Positions 28,848-38,833 are shown, numbered from the stretch's first letter. The stretch: DNA of 59,821 nucleotides from Citrobacter freundii (GCF_011077955.1 NZ_JAALBX010000020.1:1-59821); one strand, 5' to 3'. Notes: generated by a model not told the origin, from the sequence alone. A program made the numbers and translations.

Positions 28848-29744
28848 ATGACTCGTATCGCTTGTGTAGGGATTACCGTGTTAGACCGTATTTGGTATCT
28901 CGCTGATTTACCTAAAGAAGGTGGGAAGTATGTTGCGGGGGATTATCGCGAAGTGGGCGGTGGGCCTGCGGCGACGGCGGCCGTTGCGGCGGCAAAACTT
29001 GGTGCTGAAGTGGATTTTATTGGTCGGGTAGGGGATGACGACACGGGACATCGTTTACTCGCAGAATTACAGGCGTATGGCGTAAATACGCGCTTTACGC
29101 GTGTTGTCACCGGGGCGCGTTCGTCACAATCCGCAGTACTGGTGGATGCGTCAGGCGAGCGTATCATCGCTAATTATCCCAGCCCCGATCTGCCGGCGTG
29201 TGCCGACTGGATGACTGAGCTGGATTTCGGTCAGTGGGATGCTGTTCTGGCCGATGTGCGCTGGCATGAGGGCGCGAAACAGGCGTTTACCCTGGCGCGC
29301 GCTAACGGCGTACCCACCTTGCTGGATGCGGACGTAACCCCGCAAGATATTACTGAGCTGGTGGCGCTTAGCGATCATGCGGCGTTTTCCGCACCCGGAT
29401 TATTACGTCTGACAGGAATTCGCGACGCGCAGGCTGCCCTGAAACAAGCACAAACGCTCACAAATGGTCATGTGTACGTCACGCAGGGGGCGCAGGGATG
29501 TTTATGGCTGGATGATTCACACTTACAACAACTGCCGGCATTTAAGGTGGAGGTTGTTGATACCACTGGCGCCGGGGATGTGTTCCACGGTGCGCTGGCC
29601 GTCGCGCTCGCACAGCATGATACTACGCAGGACGCCATACGCTTTGCCAGCGCGGTGGCGGCGCTGAAATGCACCCGACCCGGCGGGCGTGCGGGTATTC
29701 CTGACTGTGATCAAACCCGCTCTTTCTTGTCACTTTATGTATAA
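28848..29744 (+). CDS. yihV: 6-deoxy-6-sulfofructose kinase YihV
   Basis: A 298-residue PfkB/ribokinase-family enzyme that phosphorylates sulfofructose at C1 to give the substrate of aldolase YihT. The N-terminal GGGPAATAAVAAAKLG (about residue 36) and C-terminal DTTGAGDVFHGALAVAL (about 240, with the catalytic base Asp in GAGD) are PfkB signatures. ATG 28848 is preferred over ATG 28842 because AAGGA lies six bases before it, whereas it abuts the earlier ATG; the resulting length equals K-12. It is divergent from yihU and followed by yihW. Confidence 0.94.
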   Translation: MTRIACVGITVLDRIWYLADLPKEGGKYVAGDYREVGGGPAATAAVAAAKLGAEVDFIGRVGDDDTGHRLLAELQAYGVNTRFTRVVTGARSSQSAVLVDASGERIIANYPSPDLPACADWMTELDFGQWDAVLADVRWHEGAKQAFTLARANGVPTLLDADVTPQDITELVALSDHAAFSAPGLLRLTGIRDAQAALKQAQTLTNGHVYVTQGAQGCLWLDDSHLQQLPAFKVEVVDTTGAGDVFHGALAVALAQHDTTQDAIRFASAVAALKCTRPGGRAGIPDCDQTRSFLSLYV

Positions 29745-29778
29745 AATGCGTGGCGAGATGTTTTTTCAGGGAAAACCT

Positions 29779-30597
29779 ATGAGCCTCACTGAGCTAACCG
29801 GTAATCCGCGTCACGATCAGCTCTTAACGCTTATCGCCGATCGCGGTTACATGAATATTGATGAACTGGCGCAACTGCTGGATGTATCAACGCAAACGGT
29901 GCGTCGCGATATCCGAAAACTGAGCGAACAGGGATTAATTACGCGCCATCATGGTGGCGCGGGGCGGGCTTCCAGCGTGGTAAATACGGCTTTTGAACAG
30001 CGAGAAGTCTCCCTGACCGATGAAAAACGGGCGATTGCGGAAGCCATTGCGGATTACATTCCTGATGGCTCCACCATTTTTATTACGATCGGCACCACGG
30101 TGGAGCACGTGGCGCGCGCGCTGCTAAACCATAATCACCTGCGTATTATCACCAACAGCTTACGCGTGGCCCATATTCTGTATAAAAATCCTCGCTTCGA
30201 GGTGATGGTGCCTGGCGGGTCGATTCGGGCGCACAACGGGGGCATTATTGGTCCGCAGGCGGTGTCATTTGTGTCTGAATTCCGCGCGGATTATCTGATA
30301 ACCAGCATGGGGGCCATTGATAACGACGGAACACTGCTGGAGTTTGATGTTAATGAGGCAAGCGTCGCCAAAAGCATGATGGCGCATGCGCGTCATATCC
30401 TTCTGGCGGCCGATCACACTAAATACCATGCATCCGCCGCCGTCAGCATCGGCAATATCAGCCAGGCATCGGCGCTGTTTACCGATGAAACCCCGCCCGC
30501 GGCGATGAATCAGTTGGCGCATAGCCATCAGGTTGAGATTATCGAGGTGACGCCTGCTTCTGTTAATGAAACGGGTTCACTGAACGGCGAGCGTTAA
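29779..30597 (+). CDS. csqR: Sulfoquinovose-responsive repressor YihW (CsqR), DeoR family
   Basis: A 272-residue DeoR-type regulator. The winged helix-turn-helix occupies about residues 15-60 (MNIDELAQLLDVSTQTVRRDIRKL, split over two helices, then ITRHHGGA). The effector domain follows, with the ITIGTTVEHVA phosphosugar-type loop near 107 and AADHTKYH near 215. In E. coli it represses the yih genes and is relieved by sulfoquinovose or a derivative. The M at 29779 matches the K-12 N-terminus; the open frame upstream overlaps yihV. The C-terminal tail differs from K-12 and is about 10 residues longer. Confidence 0.92.
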   Translation: MSLTELTGNPRHDQLLTLIADRGYMNIDELAQLLDVSTQTVRRDIRKLSEQGLITRHHGGAGRASSVVNTAFEQREVSLTDEKRAIAEAIADYIPDGSTIFITIGTTVEHVARALLNHNHLRIITNSLRVAHILYKNPRFEVMVPGGSIRAHNGGIIGPQAVSFVSEFRADYLITSMGAIDNDGTLLEFDVNEASVAKSMMAHARHILLAADHTKYHASAAVSIGNISQASALFTDETPPAAMNQLAHSHQVEIIEVTPASVNETGSLNGER

Positions 30598-30704
30598 CCT
30601 TCCGCGTCGGCGTCAGGCTGGAGCAGCCGTCGCGGTAGTGGGCATGGGAAGGCTTATCGCTGGCCGCGGCTTACAGCGGTAGGCTGAGTTTTAATGATAA
30701 TGGC

Positions 30705-30733
30705 GACCACGGTTATCACCTGTAACCGTGGTC
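30705..30733. other. Perfect 11-bp hairpin between yihW and yihX
   Basis: GACCACGGTTA pairs with TAACCGTGGTC around TCACCTG. No T-run follows on either side, so it is not a standard intrinsic terminator. It may protect the yihVW mRNA 3' end or be a protein site. Confidence 0.6.
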
Positions 30734-30825
30734 AGACTTCTGCAGTTTCGTTTTGCCGCCGTTACTATTCATCCCTCCATATTCCCGCTACAGTTAATTC
30801 TCCATGGCCCAAAAAGGAGAGCGTC

Positions 30826-31425
30826 ATGCTTTATATCTTTGATTTAGGTAACGTCATTGTCGATATCGACTTTAACCGCGTGCTGGGCGTATGGAGCGAT
30901 TACAGCCGCGTGCCGCTTGCCACACTCAAGCAAAGCTTCACCATGGGGGAGCCGTTTCAGCAGCATGAGCGCGGTGAAATCAGCGATGAAGAATTCGCCA
31001 AAAAACTCTGCGAATCTATGGCGCTGTCGTTAAGTTTTGAGCAGTTTGCCGCAGGCTGGCAGGCGGTATTCGTCGGGCTGCGTCCTGAAGTGATCGACAT
31101 CATGCAGAAGCTGCGTGAGCAAGGGCATCGCGTGGTGGTGCTGTCGAATACCAACCGGCTACATACCACCTACTGGCCAAGTAATTTCCCGCAAGTACAG
31201 GCCGCCGCCGATCGGGTCTATCTTTCTCAGGAAATGGGAACGCGTAAACCCGAACCGGCTATCTACCAGAAGGTGCTTGAGGCGGAAGGATTTTCGGCAA
31301 GTGAAGCCGTGTTTTTTGATGATAACGCCGATAATATAAAAGGCGCCCAGGCTGTTGGCATCACCAGCATTCTGGTGAGTGATAAAACCACGCTGCCGGA
31401 TTATTTTGCGAAGTCGTCATGTTAA
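30826..31425 (+). CDS. yihX: Alpha-D-glucose-1-phosphate phosphatase YihX (HAD family)
   Basis: A 199-residue haloacid-dehalogenase-like phosphatase; the E. coli enzyme prefers alpha-glucose-1-phosphate. HAD motifs: [12 protein letters not shown] with the nucleophile Asp at residue 6; [10 protein letters not shown] near 112; [14 protein letters not shown] near 165. ATG 30826 follows AAAAAGGAGAGC and gives the K-12 length. Its last codons overlap the start of rbn by seven bases, starting the yihX-rbn-dtd-fabY operon. It is not part of the sulfoquinovose unit despite adjacency. Confidence 0.95.
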   Translation: MLYIFDLGNVIVDIDFNRVLGVWSDYSRVPLATLKQSFTMGEPFQQHERGEISDEEFAKKLCESMALSLSFEQFAAGWQAVFVGLRPEVIDIMQKLREQGHRVVVLSNTNRLHTTYWPSNFPQVQAAADRVYLSQEMGTRKPEPAIYQKVLEAEGFSASEAVFFDDNADNIKGAQAVGITSILVSDKTTLPDYFAKSSC

Positions 31426-32291
31426 AAACTATTCGTCACCATACCGCTAAACACACCGCGCCATTCTGGGCATGGTGCAAATTGCTGTGGGAGCGAATTG
31501 ATCAGGATAATATGACCACGCTTGCAGGCAACCTGGCTTATGTATCGTTGCTCTCGCTGGTGCCGTTTGTCGCGGTGGTATTTGCGCTTTTCGCCGCATT
31601 TCCCATGTTTTCCGACGTCAGTATTCAGTTGCGCCATTTTATTTTCGCCAATTTCATGCCGGCGACCGGCGATATTATTCAGCGCTATATCGAGCAATTT
31701 GTTGCCAACTCCAGCAAGATGACGGCGGTGGGCGCCTGTGGGCTTATCGTCACGGCGTTACTGTTGATGTACGCGGTGGACAGCGCCCTGAACACCATCT
31801 GGCGCAGCAAGCGGGCACGCCCCAAAATTTATTCCTTCGCCGTTTACTGGATGATTTTAACCCTCGGGCCGCTGTTGGCGGGCGCGAGCCTCGTCATCAG
31901 CTCGTATCTGTTGTCGCTGCGCTGGGTAAGCGGGTTCGACTCACTTATCGATAACGTGCTGCGAATCTTTCCGCTATTGCTCTCCTGGCTCGCGTTCTGG
32001 CTGCTTTACAGCATTGTGCCCACCACCCGCGTACCGGCACGGGATGCGTTGGTCGGTTCGCTGGTGGCGGCGCTGCTTTTTGAGCTGGGTAAAAAAGGTT
32101 TCGCGCTCTATATCACCATGTTTCCTTCTTATCAGTTGATTTACGGTGTCCTTGCGGTGATCCCCATTTTATTTGTTTGGGTGTTCTGGACGTGGTGTAT
32201 CGTCTTGCTTGGCGCGGAAATTACTGTCACTCTCGGAGACTACCGAGCGTTAAAAGAAGCAGCAAAACACGAATCCGAAGAAGAACCATGA
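31419..32291 (+). CDS. yihY: Inner-membrane protein YihY (formerly annotated RNase BN)
   Basis: A 290-residue integral membrane protein of the YihY/BrkB family with about six spans. It has the [16 protein letters not shown] motif at the N-terminus and [14 protein letters not shown] before the last pair of spans. Older literature named it rbn, but RNase BN activity was later assigned to another gene (elaC), so the true function is unknown. The start overlaps yihX and the end overlaps dtd by four bases (ATGA), so it is translated as part of a coupled operon. Confidence 0.92.
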   Translation: MLKTIRHHTAKHTAPFWAWCKLLWERIDQDNMTTLAGNLAYVSLLSLVPFVAVVFALFAAFPMFSDVSIQLRHFIFANFMPATGDIIQRYIEQFVANSSKMTAVGACGLIVTALLLMYAVDSALNTIWRSKRARPKIYSFAVYWMILTLGPLLAGASLVISSYLLSLRWVSGFDSLIDNVLRIFPLLLSWLAFWLLYSIVPTTRVPARDALVGSLVAALLFELGKKGFALYITMFPSYQLIYGVLAVIPILFVWVFWTWCIVLLGAEITVTLGDYRALKEAAKHESEEEP

Positions 32292-32725
32292 TCGCATTAA
32301 TTCAACGCGTCACGCGTGCAAGCGTTGCCGTTAACGGTGACGTGACGGGCGAAATCGGCCCGGGACTTTTGGTGTTATTAGGTGTCGAAAAGGAAGATAC
32401 GCCCCAGAAATCGCAGCGCTTGTGTGAGCGAGTGCTGGGCTATCGCGTTTTTAGCGATGAAAACGGCAAAATGAATCTCAACGTTCAACAGGCGGGCGGC
32501 AGCGTGCTGGTGGTGTCGCAGTTTACGCTGGCGGCAGATACCAACAGCGGCATGCGTCCGAGCTTTTCCAACGGCGCGGCGCCTCAACTGGCCCAGGCGT
32601 TGTATGACGATTTCGTCGAACGTTGCCGTAAGACTGGCACAGAGACACAAACCGGGCGCTTTGCCGCAGATATGCAGGTGTCCCTGGTGAATGACGGCCC
32701 CGTTACGTTCTGGCTACAAGTATGA
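32288..32725 (+). CDS. dtd: D-aminoacyl-tRNA deacylase
   Basis: A 145-residue proofreading enzyme that removes D-amino acids (and glycine from tRNA-Ala) mischarged on tRNA. The family motif [17 protein letters not shown] is at about residues 77-93 and the Gly-cis-Pro motif NDGPVTF at about 135. It overlaps the preceding yihY by four bases and fabY by four bases (ATGA each time), a tight operon with coupled translation. The length equals K-12 Dtd. Confidence 0.96.
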   Translation: MIALIQRVTRASVAVNGDVTGEIGPGLLVLLGVEKEDTPQKSQRLCERVLGYRVFSDENGKMNLNVQQAGGSVLVVSQFTLAADTNSGMRPSFSNGAAPQLAQALYDDFVERCRKTGTETQTGRFAADMQVSLVNDGPVTFWLQV

Positions 32726-33711
32726 GCCCATTAATGGCGCGGCCCCTGGCAACAAGAGAGAGTCCATCTATGTATCATCTTCGCGTACCCCAAACGGAAG
32801 AAGAACTGGAAACCTACTACCAGTTTCGCTGGGAAATGTTGCGTAAACCTCTGCATCAACCAAAAGGCTCCGAGCGCGACGCCTGGGATGCGCTGGCACA
32901 TCATCAAATGGTGGTGGATGAAAGCGGCAAGCCCGTCGCCGTAGGCCGGCTGTATATTAATGCCGATAATGAAGCGTCCATTCGCTTTATGGCGGTTGAC
33001 CCGAATGTTCAGGATAAAGGCCTCGGCACGCTGGTGGCGATGACGCTGGAATCCGTCGCACGCCAGGAAGGCGCAAAACGCGTCACCTGTAGCGCCCGTG
33101 AAGATGCGGTGGAGTTTTTCGCAAAGCTTGGCTTTGTGAATCAGGGGGAGATCACCACCCCGCAAACTACCCCGTTGCGCCATTTCTTAATGATTAAACC
33201 CATTGTTCCGCTGGATGATATTTTGCATCGCGCCGACTGGTGCGGGCAGCTTCAGCAGGCCTGGTATCAGCATATTCCGCTGAGCGAGAAAATGGGCGTG
33301 CGCATCCTTCAGTACACCGGGCAGAAATTTATCACCACCATGCCGGAGGCGGGGAACCAGAACCCGCATAATACGCTGTTCGCCGGGAGCCTTTTTTCTC
33401 TCGCGACGCTCACCGGTTGGGGGCTGATTTGGCTGATGCTGCGTGAGCGCCATCTGGGCGGCACCATTATTCTGGCCGATGCGCATATCCGCTATCGCGC
33501 GCCCATCGCCGGACGCCCCAGCGCGATTGCCGATCTCGGCTCGCTAAGCGGTGACCTGGACCGGCTGGCGCGCGGACGTAAAGCGCGGGTGCAGTTGCAG
33601 GTTGAACTGATGGGCGACGATACGCTGGGCGCGGTGTTTGAAGGAACCTACATCGTATTGCCCGCAAAACCGTTCGGACCGCTGGAAGAAGGCGGCAACG
33701 AAGAGGAGTAA
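32722..33711 (+). CDS. fabY: Two-domain acetyltransferase/thioesterase-like protein FabY (YiiD)
   Basis: A 329-residue fusion. The N-terminal GNAT acetyltransferase domain spans about residues 18-160, with the acetyl-CoA loop [11 protein letters not shown]. The C-terminal hot-dog thioesterase-like YiiD_C domain spans about 175-320. In E. coli FabY has been reported to act in initiation of fatty-acid synthesis when FabH is absent. Length and ends match K-12. It is the last gene before the synteny break: in E. coli fabY is followed by the fdh region, here by yicH in the opposite orientation. Confidence 0.92.
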   Translation: MSPLMARPLATRESPSMYHLRVPQTEEELETYYQFRWEMLRKPLHQPKGSERDAWDALAHHQMVVDESGKPVAVGRLYINADNEASIRFMAVDPNVQDKGLGTLVAMTLESVARQEGAKRVTCSAREDAVEFFAKLGFVNQGEITTPQTTPLRHFLMIKPIVPLDDILHRADWCGQLQQAWYQHIPLSEKMGVRILQYTGQKFITTMPEAGNQNPHNTLFAGSLFSLATLTGWGLIWLMLRERHLGGTIILADAHIRYRAPIAGRPSAIADLGSLSGDLDRLARGRKARVQLQVELMGDDTLGAVFEGTYIVLPAKPFGPLEEGGNEEE

Positions 33712-33892
33712 CAATCCGCCTTCACAGAAGGCGGCCTTGGTTGCGCTTTAAAGCGCTTATCAGGATCCTTAAAACGATGTCTTTGCCTGTTCTGTCAGCG
33801 TTAAAACTTAAGACAATAAGACTGCCAAAACGGGTTGATGACCACGCCCCAGGACGTGGTTTCAGTCAGGAATAGTGGTTTTCAGACCGCAA
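33712..33892. other. fabY-yicH spacer containing the synteny break
   Basis: About 180 bp without a gene. It holds an 8-bp stem CCGCCTTC/GAAGGCGG directly after fabY (33716-33734), a perfect 14-bp palindrome GCGCTTTAAAGCGC (33743-33756) and a third hairpin ACCACG/CGTGGT (33841-33860). No IS end, tRNA or direct duplication is recognisable. The convergent genes on either side are far apart in E. coli K-12. Confidence 0.7.
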
Positions 33893-33930
33893 TAAAAGCG
33901 CCTTCACCGTCGCATGGCGGTGAAGGCGTT
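33893..33930 (-). terminator. yicH terminator
   Basis: CGCCTTCACCG pairs with CGGTGAAGGCG; on the minus strand it is followed by CTTTTATT. It lies just past the yicH stop. Confidence 0.85.
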
Positions 33931-33933
33931 GCG

Positions 33934-35685
33934 CTACTGGAAGGGGTTAGCTTGTGGCTGTGGCGCTGGCGCTGCTGCTTCAGGCGCAGGCGCTGACGGT
34001 GCAGGTGAAGGTGATACAACACCCGCCTGCATGGTTTGCTGCTGTTGCTGGCCGTTGGCCCCTGTAAGCGCAAGCGTCGCGTTAACCGTGGGCTTTAACG
34101 GTTGATCTGCTTTTAACTGACCCCGCGCAACCAGTCGCATATTGGCATCGCCCTGCATTGACAGCTTCGGCCACCCCCAGTTTTCCAGTACGTTCGCAGG
34201 TACCGCCCGGCCATTCAGGCTTAAAGCAACCTGGCGATCCGGCTGTTGCGACAACGTGGCGGTCGCCTCCAGTAGTCCTTTGCCGACGAAGGCGCTAAGT
34301 TCACTGATGTTGATGGTGCTGGCGTTGGCGGTCAAGGCAATGGACGGTCTGCGCACATCGACGCGGTTAAAGGTGCCTGCCGCCGCGTTTAACGTGGCGC
34401 TACCGCTCCAGATCCCCCACTTGCGGTCACGCGCCAGTTGCAGCAGGTTGCCGTAGCCGTCGAGCGCCGTCAGCTGGAACGGGAAGGTCGGGTCGATATC
34501 AATAATCAAATTGCGACTGGCAGAAAACTTCGTCACCGTCACGCGGGTTAACCATTCAGGAAGCTCGGTCATCCACTGGGTTTTCCAGTTCTCCGGGAGG
34601 GTATATTCCAGCCCGGCAACGGCGACATCGTCAAGCGTCAGCCCTTTATCGCTACGTGTCCATGCGCCGCGCGTGCGAACCATCCCGCCTTCCCAACGCG
34701 ACGTAAGCTGGCTTATTTCAAGCCCCTGTGGAGACAAGTTCACATTCGCGATAGGGTCGAAGAAATGCAGGGAGCCGTAAATAAATTCGCTGGCGTTAAG
34801 AGACAGTTTGCCTTCTTCGCTCTGCCAGTCGCCGTTACTGAACGTAATGTCCCTGAGTGTGACATCCAGATCGGTTACCGCCCAGTCAGGCCCTTGTACT
34901 CGCGCATCGGTGACATCCACCCGACCCAGCTTCAGAGAGGGAAGCGTGACGACAGGGCGCAACAGCTCGACCAGCGTTTTATCGCTTTGTAACCGAATAT
35001 CGCTAAGGCGCAGATTGTCTACCTGCCAGCCGCCCTGCGCGTTGCGACGCGCGGTACCGGTGAGCGAGCCTCGCGCCACATCGGCGCCGAGGGTAGAGAA
35101 ATTCACTTCATCTTTATTGATATCGCCCTGAATCAGCACGTTGCTGGCAGGAATGCCATTTAGCGTTAGCGAACCGGCGCTTAATTCAATTTTGGCTTTG
35201 CTACCCAGAATGCGGCCCGCTTCGGGGAGCCACGGCATCAGGCCGCCGTTGACGCGCTGGGCGCTTAACTTCCATGCGCTGTTCGGGCTGTTGAACGCCA
35301 TATCGCTCAGTTGCAGGCGATCGGCCTGAAAGGGGATGGAGGCGGTATCCGGGAAGATATTCAGGGTGCCTTCACGCAGGATAATCGCATCAACATGAAA
35401 CGGATCGGTGAGTTGCCGGGTACTCAGGCCAATATCGACACTTTGCGCTACCAGGGTGGACGGTTGCCCTTTCCGACCAAAAGTCACATTTTTCAGCATG
35501 ACGTGACCGGGCGATGAAAGACTGTGATCCATCTCATCAAAGGTGATGTGATAGTCGCTGTGCGCATTAACCCAATCGGTTATCCAGCCCGCGCCCCATC
35601 GGGTTTGCAGCAAAATATACAGCCCCAATATGACGACCAGAACGGCGACAAGCAGCGCAATGATGAGCTTTCCGAGAAATTTCAT
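33934..35685 (-). CDS. yicH: AsmA-family inner-membrane protein YicH
   Basis: A 583-residue AsmA-like protein with one N-terminal membrane helix (residues 5-27, after MKFLGKL) and a large periplasmic beta-rich domain made of repeated grooves. AsmA-type proteins are implicated in phospholipid transfer to the outer membrane; YicH's own role is not established. ATG 35685 matches the K-12 N-terminus. The C-terminus ends in a low-complexity Ala/Pro tail (about 28 residues from SPAPSAPAPEAAAPAP to NPFQ), which makes it about 14 residues longer than K-12 YicH. It is the second gene after xanP on the minus strand. Confidence 0.9.
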   Translation of the reverse strand: MKFLGKLIIALLVAVLVVILGLYILLQTRWGAGWITDWVNAHSDYHITFDEMDHSLSSPGHVMLKNVTFGRKGQPSTLVAQSVDIGLSTRQLTDPFHVDAIILREGTLNIFPDTASIPFQADRLQLSDMAFNSPNSAWKLSAQRVNGGLMPWLPEAGRILGSKAKIELSAGSLTLNGIPASNVLIQGDINKDEVNFSTLGADVARGSLTGTARRNAQGGWQVDNLRLSDIRLQSDKTLVELLRPVVTLPSLKLGRVDVTDARVQGPDWAVTDLDVTLRDITFSNGDWQSEEGKLSLNASEFIYGSLHFFDPIANVNLSPQGLEISQLTSRWEGGMVRTRGAWTRSDKGLTLDDVAVAGLEYTLPENWKTQWMTELPEWLTRVTVTKFSASRNLIIDIDPTFPFQLTALDGYGNLLQLARDRKWGIWSGSATLNAAAGTFNRVDVRRPSIALTANASTINISELSAFVGKGLLEATATLSQQPDRQVALSLNGRAVPANVLENWGWPKLSMQGDANMRLVARGQLKADQPLKPTVNATLALTGANGQQQQQTMQAGVVSPSPAPSAPAPEAAAPAPQPQANPFQ

Positions 35686-35767
35686 TGTCTTCCATCCGAT
35701 GAATCCCAATGATGGAGTTATGCACGATTTATGGCAAATGCTCAAGCCGGGGAGAGCGAAAGGTAAA

Positions 35768-35796
35768 GCGGCGAGGGCAGATAATAGCCTCGCCGC
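35768..35796 (-). terminator. Hairpin after xanP
   Basis: GCGGCGAGG pairs with CCTCGCCGC around an 11-base loop, between xanP and yicH. Only CTTTACC follows on the minus strand, so it is probably a weak terminator that lets some transcripts reach yicH. Confidence 0.55.
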
Positions 35797-35802
35797 GAGA
35801 GA

Positions 35803-37194
35803 TTATGCTTTTTCGGGCGGGAAAATCAGATTCAGGATAATCGCCGTAATACCGCCTGCGGCGATGCCGGAAGAGAGCAGGTTTTTCAGCCAGTCAGGGG
35901 CGAACTGCAAAATCAACGGTTGCTGTGAAACGCCCATGCCCACCGCGAGTGACAGGGCGATGATCATAATGGCCCGGCGATTCAACGGTTCGCGGGACAC
36001 AATACGCACTCCGGATGCCGCAATAGTACCGAACATTACAATGGTCGCACCGCCCAGCACGGGCTCAGGGATGTGCTGCACAAATCCGCTTACCGCCGGG
36101 AACAAACCCAGCGCAATCAGCATCAGCGCTACCACAAAACCCACGTAGCGGCTGGCAACGCCGGTCAACTGGATCACGCCGTTGTTTTGGCCGAAGCAGG
36201 AGTTCGGGAAGGTATTAAATACTGCCGAAACAAAGGAATTGAGGCCATTCGCCAGTACGCCGCCTTTCAGGCGCTTCATATAGAGCGGGCCGGAAACCGG
36301 CTGTTCAGAGACGTCAGAGGTGGCCGTGATATCGCCGATGGTTTCCAGTGAAGTCACCATAAAAATCAGCATTAACGGAATCAATAAATTCCAGTCGATG
36401 CTCAGGCCATAATAGAGCGGCGTCGGCACCATGATCAGCGCATCGTTGGTCGGCGCGGTATTTTGCGGCAACATATCCAGCGCCCAGGCCACGACATAGC
36501 CCACTGCCATGGCAATCACCAATGAGGCCACTCGCAGATACGGGTTACGCTGACGGTTCAACAGGATAATGACTGCCAACACCACACCCGCAAGGAACAG
36601 GTTCATCGGCGCGCCGAAGGTTTTGTCGCTCATTGCGGCATAACCGCCGCCAATAGACGTCAGCCCCACCTGAATCAACGACAGCCCGATAATCATTACC
36701 ACTACGCCGGAAACCAGCGGCGTAATAATGCGCCGTGCCAGATGCAGTACGCGGGAGAGCAACATTTCTGTGCAGCTTGCCAGCATCAGCGTGCCGAACA
36801 ATGCCGCCATCATGGTCGGGATATCCGCGCCGCCGTTCTTCAGCGCCAGGCCGCCCATAATCAGCGGTGAGACAAAGTTAAAGCTGGTGCCCTGAATAGA
36901 AAGCAGACCAGAACCAACGGGCCCCCACGCTTTGATTTGAATAAGGGATGCCACACCGGAGGCGAACAGCGACATGCTGACAATGTGTTGGGTGTCCTGC
37001 GCCGGGAGACCAAGCGCCTGACAGATCAACAGCGCCGGGGTAATGACTGCGACAAACATCGCCAACAAATGTTGTCCTGCGGCAAACAAGGTCTGGGGCA
37101 GCGGCGGACGATCTTCCAGGCGGTAGATCAGTTCGCTGTTGTGTGCTTTAGCAATCGGTTGCGCGGTTTCGGACTCAACGGCATTAACGGACAT
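35803..37194 (-). CDS. xanP: Xanthine:proton symporter XanP
   Basis: A 463-residue nucleobase carrier of the NAT/NCS2 family with 14 spans, importing xanthine with protons. Family motifs present are [16 protein letters not shown] near residue 40, the substrate-site [16 protein letters not shown] near 270 and the NAT signature in [25 protein letters not shown] near 320. ATG 37194 aligns with the K-12 start (MSV...ESE); a TTG three codons upstream is open but lacks support. A PurR-like operator lies just upstream. In E. coli the next gene on the far side is gltS; here it is the fimbrial locus. Confidence 0.95.
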   Translation of the reverse strand: MSVNAVESETAQPIAKAHNSELIYRLEDRPPLPQTLFAAGQHLLAMFVAVITPALLICQALGLPAQDTQHIVSMSLFASGVASLIQIKAWGPVGSGLLSIQGTSFNFVSPLIMGGLALKNGGADIPTMMAALFGTLMLASCTEMLLSRVLHLARRIITPLVSGVVVMIIGLSLIQVGLTSIGGGYAAMSDKTFGAPMNLFLAGVVLAVIILLNRQRNPYLRVASLVIAMAVGYVVAWALDMLPQNTAPTNDALIMVPTPLYYGLSIDWNLLIPLMLIFMVTSLETIGDITATSDVSEQPVSGPLYMKRLKGGVLANGLNSFVSAVFNTFPNSCFGQNNGVIQLTGVASRYVGFVVALMLIALGLFPAVSGFVQHIPEPVLGGATIVMFGTIAASGVRIVSREPLNRRAIMIIALSLAVGMGVSQQPLILQFAPDWLKNLLSSGIAAGGITAIILNLIFPPEKA

Positions 37195-37246
37195 CGGTGG
37201 CAATCCCCTGATGGAAAAGCGGAGATTTTATCGGACTACCCGCTAA

Positions 37247-37262
37247 AAGCAATCGTTTGCTA
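37247..37262 (-). promoter_or_regulatory. Candidate PurR operator upstream of xanP
   Basis: Minus-strand TAGCAAACGATTGCTT matches 12 of 16 positions of the PurR consensus ACGCAAACGTTTGCGT and retains the core GCAAACG-TTGC. It is about 55 bases before the xanP start, a normal place for repression of a purine transporter by PurR. Confidence 0.5.
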
Positions 37263-37467
37263 GTTTGCGTAACAGAATATTTTTAGCACACCGTATCGGT
37301 TCATTCGGGAAGGTACAGGCAAGAATAAGAAAAGGCGGCCACTCAGGAAACCCTTGCGCCGCCTTGTTGAGCGGGGCGGTGAAACGAGCAACGTGTACGA
37401 CTGCCATCAAAAAGCACGCCGAACACACTCGCGAAAACGCATCAAGCCACGCTTAGGGTTTGTCGTA

Positions 37468-37986
37468 TCAGATGCGATCGAGCTGAATAGTCAGCGAACC
37501 GAATACGCTACCCGTAGTTACTTCCTGACCGTTAAGCTTTACCATCTGCAATCTTAACCGCGAAGAGATGCCTGCTATATGCGAATTGTTAATTGGCAGC
37601 ACGCTATTATCGGTATCAAAAATACCAATACCCACACCTTTCGCTGCGCCTTCACTGGTATCCAGGTTCGCTAACACATTACCGTCTGCGTTATCGGCGG
37701 TACCGGTAAATCTGTACACCATCCGAGTCAGATCGCAGCCGTCACCCACGCCCGTCATCTCTATTTCGTAAGGCTGAGTCGCTTCTTCACCTTGCGTGAT
37801 AAGGTCGGACGAGCTGGTGTAGGGCAGATCTGCGGTCGGATGCTCCAGGGTGACAGCGCAGGTTAAATCAGAGTTGCTAACGACACCCGTCACTGCCAGT
37901 GTGGCAGGCATATCCCTGGCGGCGACTTGGGCCGTACTGATGGCGAAAAGTGAACAAATCGTCATTCCCAGCAGCATTTTTTTCAT
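37468..37986 (-). CDS. Fimbrial pilin paralogue 8 (FimA-type)
   Basis: A 172-residue secreted pilin, last gene of the fimbrial locus. Signal peptide residues 1-23 (ending VAA), donor strand around PATLAVTGVV, one disulfide (Cys43-Cys84), the family segment AAKGVGIGIFD near residue 114 and a C-terminal strand ending TIQLDRI. It lacks the penultimate tyrosine of typical FimA pilins. It shares the Cys-Ala-Val core and RI ending with paralogues at 38137 and 41567. It should be exported by Sec, capped by the locus chaperone and polymerised through the usher. Stop at 37468 is followed by no clear terminator before xanP. Confidence 0.88.
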   Translation of the reverse strand: MKKMLLGMTICSLFAISTAQVAARDMPATLAVTGVVSNSDLTCAVTLEHPTADLPYTSSSDLITQGEEATQPYEIEMTGVGDGCDLTRMVYRFTGTADNADGNVLANLDTSEGAAKGVGIGIFDTDNSVLPINNSHIAGISSRLRLQMVKLNGQEVTTGSVFGSLTIQLDRI

Positions 37987-38073
37987 TATGAATATCCTTT
38001 CATCTGTGAAAATACGCGCCGTAAATCAGCCCTCGTAAATAGAACCTTCAATTACGGCGCCGTAGAGCATGCG

Positions 38074-38128
38074 CTGTCGGTTACAACCGTAACCGACAGG
38101 TTATAAATAAGCCCACCTGTCGATGGGC
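38074..38128 (-). terminator. Two hairpins after pilin paralogue 7
   Basis: CTGTCGGTTA/TAACCGACAG (38074-38099) and GCCCA/TGGGC (38111-38128) lie between paralogues 7 and 8. On the minus strand the second is followed by TTATTTATAA. They could end or protect the upstream message. Confidence 0.65.
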
Positions 38129-38136
38129 GTTAAATA

Positions 38137-38670
38137 TTAGATACGGTCAATCTGAACCGTTAACGAGCCAGTAAGGTTACCGGCAACAGGGGTTTGGCCG
38201 TCCAGTTTAACCATCTGCAGTTTGAACTTGGTTGCAGCGCTGGAAACAGGCAGTTGAGTATCATTAATTTTCACGACCTGGTTACTTTCATTAAAAATAC
38301 CCACGGCGACACCTTTCGCCGCGGTTTCGCTGGTGTCGCTGTTAGCCAGTGCGTTACCCAGTGCATTATCAGCAGTACCGATAAATTTCAGGGCAAATTT
38401 ATTTTCAGTAATCAGGTTACTACAACCTGAACCAACAATGTTGGCGTAGACATCTGTAGCATGGTCGGCATTTGTACCCTGGTTAATCAGCGCCGACATA
38501 TCGTCAGTCAAGTTAACGGTGGTAGTGTTCAGGTTAACAGCGCAATAAACCTGCGCTTCAGTTACGGTGCCGGTGATATTCAGCGTAGCGGATGTATCTG
38601 TAGATTCAGCGTGTGCAGTACCCATAGCAAATAATGCTGAAACCGCGAAACTGATGAGTGCCTTTTTCAT
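38137..38670 (-). CDS. Fimbrial pilin paralogue 7 (FimA-type)
   Basis: A 177-residue secreted pilin. Signal peptide 1-21 (ending AHA), donor strand DTSATLNITGTV, disulfide Cys43-Cys83, AAKGVAVGIFN near 120 and C-terminal SLTVQIDRI. The ATG at 38670 is followed by the usual MKK and matches sister genes; an open frame 15 codons longer is not used. Its leader (about 38698-38750) is clearly homologous to the leader of the paralogue at 41567, and the proteins share MKK-ALFAMG-AHA signal peptides. The two therefore look like a duplication of a leader-plus-gene unit. Confidence 0.88.
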   Translation of the reverse strand: MKKALISFAVSALFAMGTAHAESTDTSATLNITGTVTEAQVYCAVNLNTTTVNLTDDMSALINQGTNADHATDVYANIVGSGCSNLITENKFALKFIGTADNALGNALANSDTSETAAKGVAVGIFNESNQVVKINDTQLPVSSAATKFKLQMVKLDGQTPVAGNLTGSLTVQIDRI

Positions 38671-38833
38671 AATGATATCCTTATAATTCCTTTGATTAAA
38701 ATAAGTGAAACACATTCACCATTTGGATAAATAATGTTTCCGTATTTTTATTTGCGACTAATAATTAATATAAATAACCATCGACAGCGCTCCCCGCGTC
38801 CAGGGATTTATATTGATTTTTAAATCGATATAT

